Positions 62,401 through 64,000 of a stretch of DNA of 64,000 bases are shown here, one piece after another. Numbering within the stretch: the stretch's first letter is position 1; each line of letters opens with the position of its first letter. The stretch lies in contig CAWHBN010000013.1 in NCBI GenBank assembly GCA_963827705.1, forward strand, positions 248,001 to 312,000, given 5' to 3'. Source of the stretch: JACDAN01 sp963827705. Lineage in GTDB: Bacteria; Actinomycetota; Thermoleophilia; Gaiellales; Gaiellaceae. The notes below the pieces were generated by a model. The model was not told the origin of the DNA, did not search any database, and was given only the letters and a program-made list of their open reading frames with translations. A program made the position numbers and the translations under genes.

Positions 62401-62672
62401 CCCGCTGCCGGAACCGGTCGAGAACCTCTTTGCAATCCAGGAAGTAAGGATCAAGGTCGCCCGGCTGGGCGCCGACTATCTCGTCTTCCGGGGCGGCCGT
62501 GCGACCGTCGGGCCGCTTGTTCTGGGCTCCGGAGAGCTGCGCGAGCTGCGCAGCCGAATCGACACCGCGATCTACACGACAGCCCGACATGAAATCTCGT
62601 TAAGAGACGATGTATTTCAAGGGAGCGGTGCGTTTAGTCGATGCTATCCTCGACACGCGTCGCGCAGCATAG
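59438..62672 (+). CDS. mfd: Transcription-repair coupling factor Mfd, C-terminus frame-shifted
   Basis: About 1077 residues once repaired. UvrB-like region at the N-terminus, RNA polymerase-interaction domain (GDHVVHEDHGVGKLLGFET) near 425, and helicase motifs GDVGFGKTEVAVRAAF (about 565), VIVDEEQRFG, LTATPIPRTLHMSLSG and QIRGRVGRSDQ. It frees stalled polymerase and recruits UvrA. The open frame runs past the true end to 63055; one extra base near 62608 hides the end YFKGAVRLVDAILDTRRAA, with a stop at 62670-62672. The length corrected by one base is divisible by three. Confidence 0.95.
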
Positions 62673-62687
62673 GTCGGCGCCTTTTTC

Positions 62688-63698
62688 ATGAAACGGGTCT
62701 TCTCGACACTCTTTCTCGCTCTCGTAGTCGCCGTGTTCGCGGTGGGCTGCGGCAGCGACGACGGCAGCTCCGATTCGGTGCCGACGAACTCGGTTGCCGT
62801 CGTCGGCGACCAGTCGATCCCGAAGTCCGAGTTCGACGACCTGATCACGTATGCGAAGCGCAGCTACGACGCGCAGAAGCGGCCGTTCCCGAAGGTCGGT
62901 ACGCCCGAATACGTGCAGCTCCGCGACCAGGCGATGAACTTCCTCATCCAGCGCACGCAGTTCGAGGTGAAGGCCGACGAGCTCGACATCGACGTCAGCG
63001 ACGAGGCCGTGGACAAGCGGATCGACCAGTACATCAAGGAGCGCCACCAGGGTGACAAAAAGAAGTTCGACGCTGAGCTCAAGTCCCAGGGCCTGAGCCC
63101 CGAGCAGGCGCGCGACATCATCCGCGCCAACCTCGTCCAGGAGGCGATCTTCAACAAGGTCACGAAGGACGTGAAGGTCACCGACGAGCAGGTCAAGACG
63201 TACTTCGACAAGAACAAGGCGCAGTACGGGACGCCCGAGACGCGGGCCGTGCGCCACGTCCTCGTCAAGCCCAACCAGAAGGCGCTTGCCGACGACCTGT
63301 ACGCCCAGCTCAAGGCCGGCGGCGACTGGAACGCGATCGCCAAGAAGTACTCGCAGGACCCGGCCTCGAAGAACCAGGGCGGGAAGATGACCGCCACGAA
63401 GGGCCAGCTCGTCCCCGAGTTCGAGCAGACGGCCTTCACGATCGGCGACAACGGGATCTCCAAGCCCGTGAAGACGCAGTACGGCTGGCACATCATCCAG
63501 GCCCTCGGCCCGGTGAAGAAGAGCCAGTCGACGCCGTTTGCCCAGGTCCAGCCAGCGATTAAGCAGCAGCTTCTCCAGGAGAACCGCAACAAGGAGATGG
63601 AGAAGTGGGTTGCGGACATGCGCAAGGACCTCGAGGGCGACACGACGTACCAGACCGGGTACAAGCCGAAGGCGGAGGAACCCGCCACCACTGGCTGA
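62688..63698 (+). CDS. SurA/PrsA-type peptidyl-prolyl isomerase lipoprotein
   Basis: 336 residues. Signal peptide with lipobox AVGC near residue 20, a helical SurA N-like domain (KSEFDDLITYAKRSYDAQK), and a parvulin domain at about 195-300 (RAVRHVLVKPNQKALADD, YSQDPASKNQGGKM, GWHIIQALGPV). It should fold secreted proteins at the outer face of the membrane. It starts 16 bases after the restored mfd stop; TATCCT at 62645-62650 could be its promoter. Confidence 0.93.
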   Translation: MKRVFSTLFLALVVAVFAVGCGSDDGSSDSVPTNSVAVVGDQSIPKSEFDDLITYAKRSYDAQKRPFPKVGTPEYVQLRDQAMNFLIQRTQFEVKADELDIDVSDEAVDKRIDQYIKERHQGDKKKFDAELKSQGLSPEQARDIIRANLVQEAIFNKVTKDVKVTDEQVKTYFDKNKAQYGTPETRAVRHVLVKPNQKALADDLYAQLKAGGDWNAIAKKYSQDPASKNQGGKMTATKGQLVPEFEQTAFTIGDNGISKPVKTQYGWHIIQALGPVKKSQSTPFAQVQPAIKQQLLQENRNKEMEKWVADMRKDLEGDTTYQTGYKPKAEEPATTG

Positions 63699-64000
63699 GC
63701 GCGACCCTCTCGCCGACGCCCTTCTCGATCTCCAACGCCTGACCGAGCGCCTTCGGCGCGACTGCCCCTGGGATCGGGAGCAGACGGCGCGGACGATCGT
63801 CCCGCACACCGTCGAGGAGGCATACGAGGTCGCGGACGCCGCGCTCGCCGATGACGACGCGAAGCTCGAGGACGAGCTCGGCGACCTGCTCTTCCAGACG
63901 TACTTCCTCGCGCTGCTCCTCGAGGAACGGGGTACCGGCTCACTCGAATCGGTTGCGCGCGGGGTCGAGCAGAAGCTCGTTCGCCGGCACCCGCACGTCT
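63691..64000 (+). CDS. mazG: MazG nucleotide pyrophosphohydrolase, partial at window edge
   Basis: About 103 residues before the window ends. LLDLQRLTERLRRDCPWDRE, then the metal-binding E-E-x2-E and E-x2-D motifs in VEEAYEVADAAL and EDELGDLLFQTYFLAL. It hydrolyses nucleoside triphosphates, often non-canonical ones. The frame begins at CTG 63691, with no ATG, GTG or TTG upstream before the SurA stop, so the start is uncertain. Confidence 0.88.
   Translation, partial: MAERDPLADALLDLQRLTERLRRDCPWDREQTARTIVPHTVEEAYEVADAALADDDAKLEDELGDLLFQTYFLALLLEERGTGSLESVARGVEQKLVRRHPHV

Noticed and set aside
59579..62590. Two long minus-strand frames under mfd
   Set aside because: Shadow frames of mfd codons without recognisable domains or start signals.
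62673..63055. Continuation of the mfd frame into the SurA-like gene
   Set aside because: It is an artefact of an extra base near 62608; the proper mfd end lies at 62672 in another frame.

Overview
The window is high-G+C DNA packed with genes, many of which overlap by 1-8 bases. It looks like an actinobacterial chromosome: dnaK-grpE-dnaJ-hspR-clpB operon, SigK/RskA-type sigma/anti-sigma pair, actinobacterial phosphatidylinositol-phosphate synthase next to an inositol-1-phosphate synthase, a DUF2630-like protein. A deep-branching lineage such as Thermoleophilia is my guess and is not proven by the sequence. No prophage, CRISPR array or complete insertion sequence is visible apart from one REP-associated transposase.

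Layout. 33-7600 (minus strand): DUF2630-like and metallopeptidase genes, argF, then a six-gene cassette running DUF4331 protein, TPR protein, NicO metal exporter, UreH-like transporter, anti-sigma factor, ECF sigma factor. The first gene and the anti-sigma gene each carry the same candidate ECF promoter, GAACC-N16-CGAAT, which suggests one autoregulated regulon. 7595-13144: carbamate kinase, a cyclic-2,3-diphosphoglycerate-synthetase-like GTPase, ferritin, and two hydrolase/adenylate-cyclase fusions. 13147-18968: DUF3419 protein, M3-like peptidase, YjbQ, an ABC exporter and an RNA methyltransferase. 18964-19644: a palindromic REP-type composite element and its RAYT transposase. 19609-23177: membrane protein, uracil-DNA glycosylase, a glycosyltransferase-PHP fusion and an orphan coding fragment. 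23233-26105: an inositol-lipid block (PAP2/AUR1-like, PIP synthase, and an inositol-1-phosphate synthase with two N-terminal ribbon-helix-helix domains and a palindrome over its own promoter). 26148-30756: methyltransferase, moaA, a Gly/acidic microprotein, EamA transporter, GrpB, M29 aminopeptidase. 30845-37446: heat-shock operon. 37443-46232: formate dehydrogenase, cupin, pseudouridine catabolism (psuK, psuG), FmdB, LCP, ROK kinase, rsmI. 46275-64000: M23 protein, metG-tatD-rsmA-ispE, tRNA-Gln, glmU-prs, GT39-like protein, rplY-pth, ABC transporter, GNAT, mfd, SurA/PrsA-like foldase, and the start of mazG, cut by the window edge.

Two genome-wide traits stand out. First, many genes have a TANNNT -10 box ending only 6-8 bases before the start codon with no Shine-Dalgarno sequence, so leaderless transcription seems common; I used this to choose several starts. 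Second, at least nine genes (UreH-like, TPR, DUF3419, clpB C-terminus, psuK, ROK, rsmI, glmU, mfd C-terminus) are broken by one-base insertions or deletions after which homology resumes in another frame, and in every case the corrected length is a multiple of three. This is more likely a consensus-quality problem of the assembly than true gene decay, so frame-broken entries are annotated over their full restored extent.
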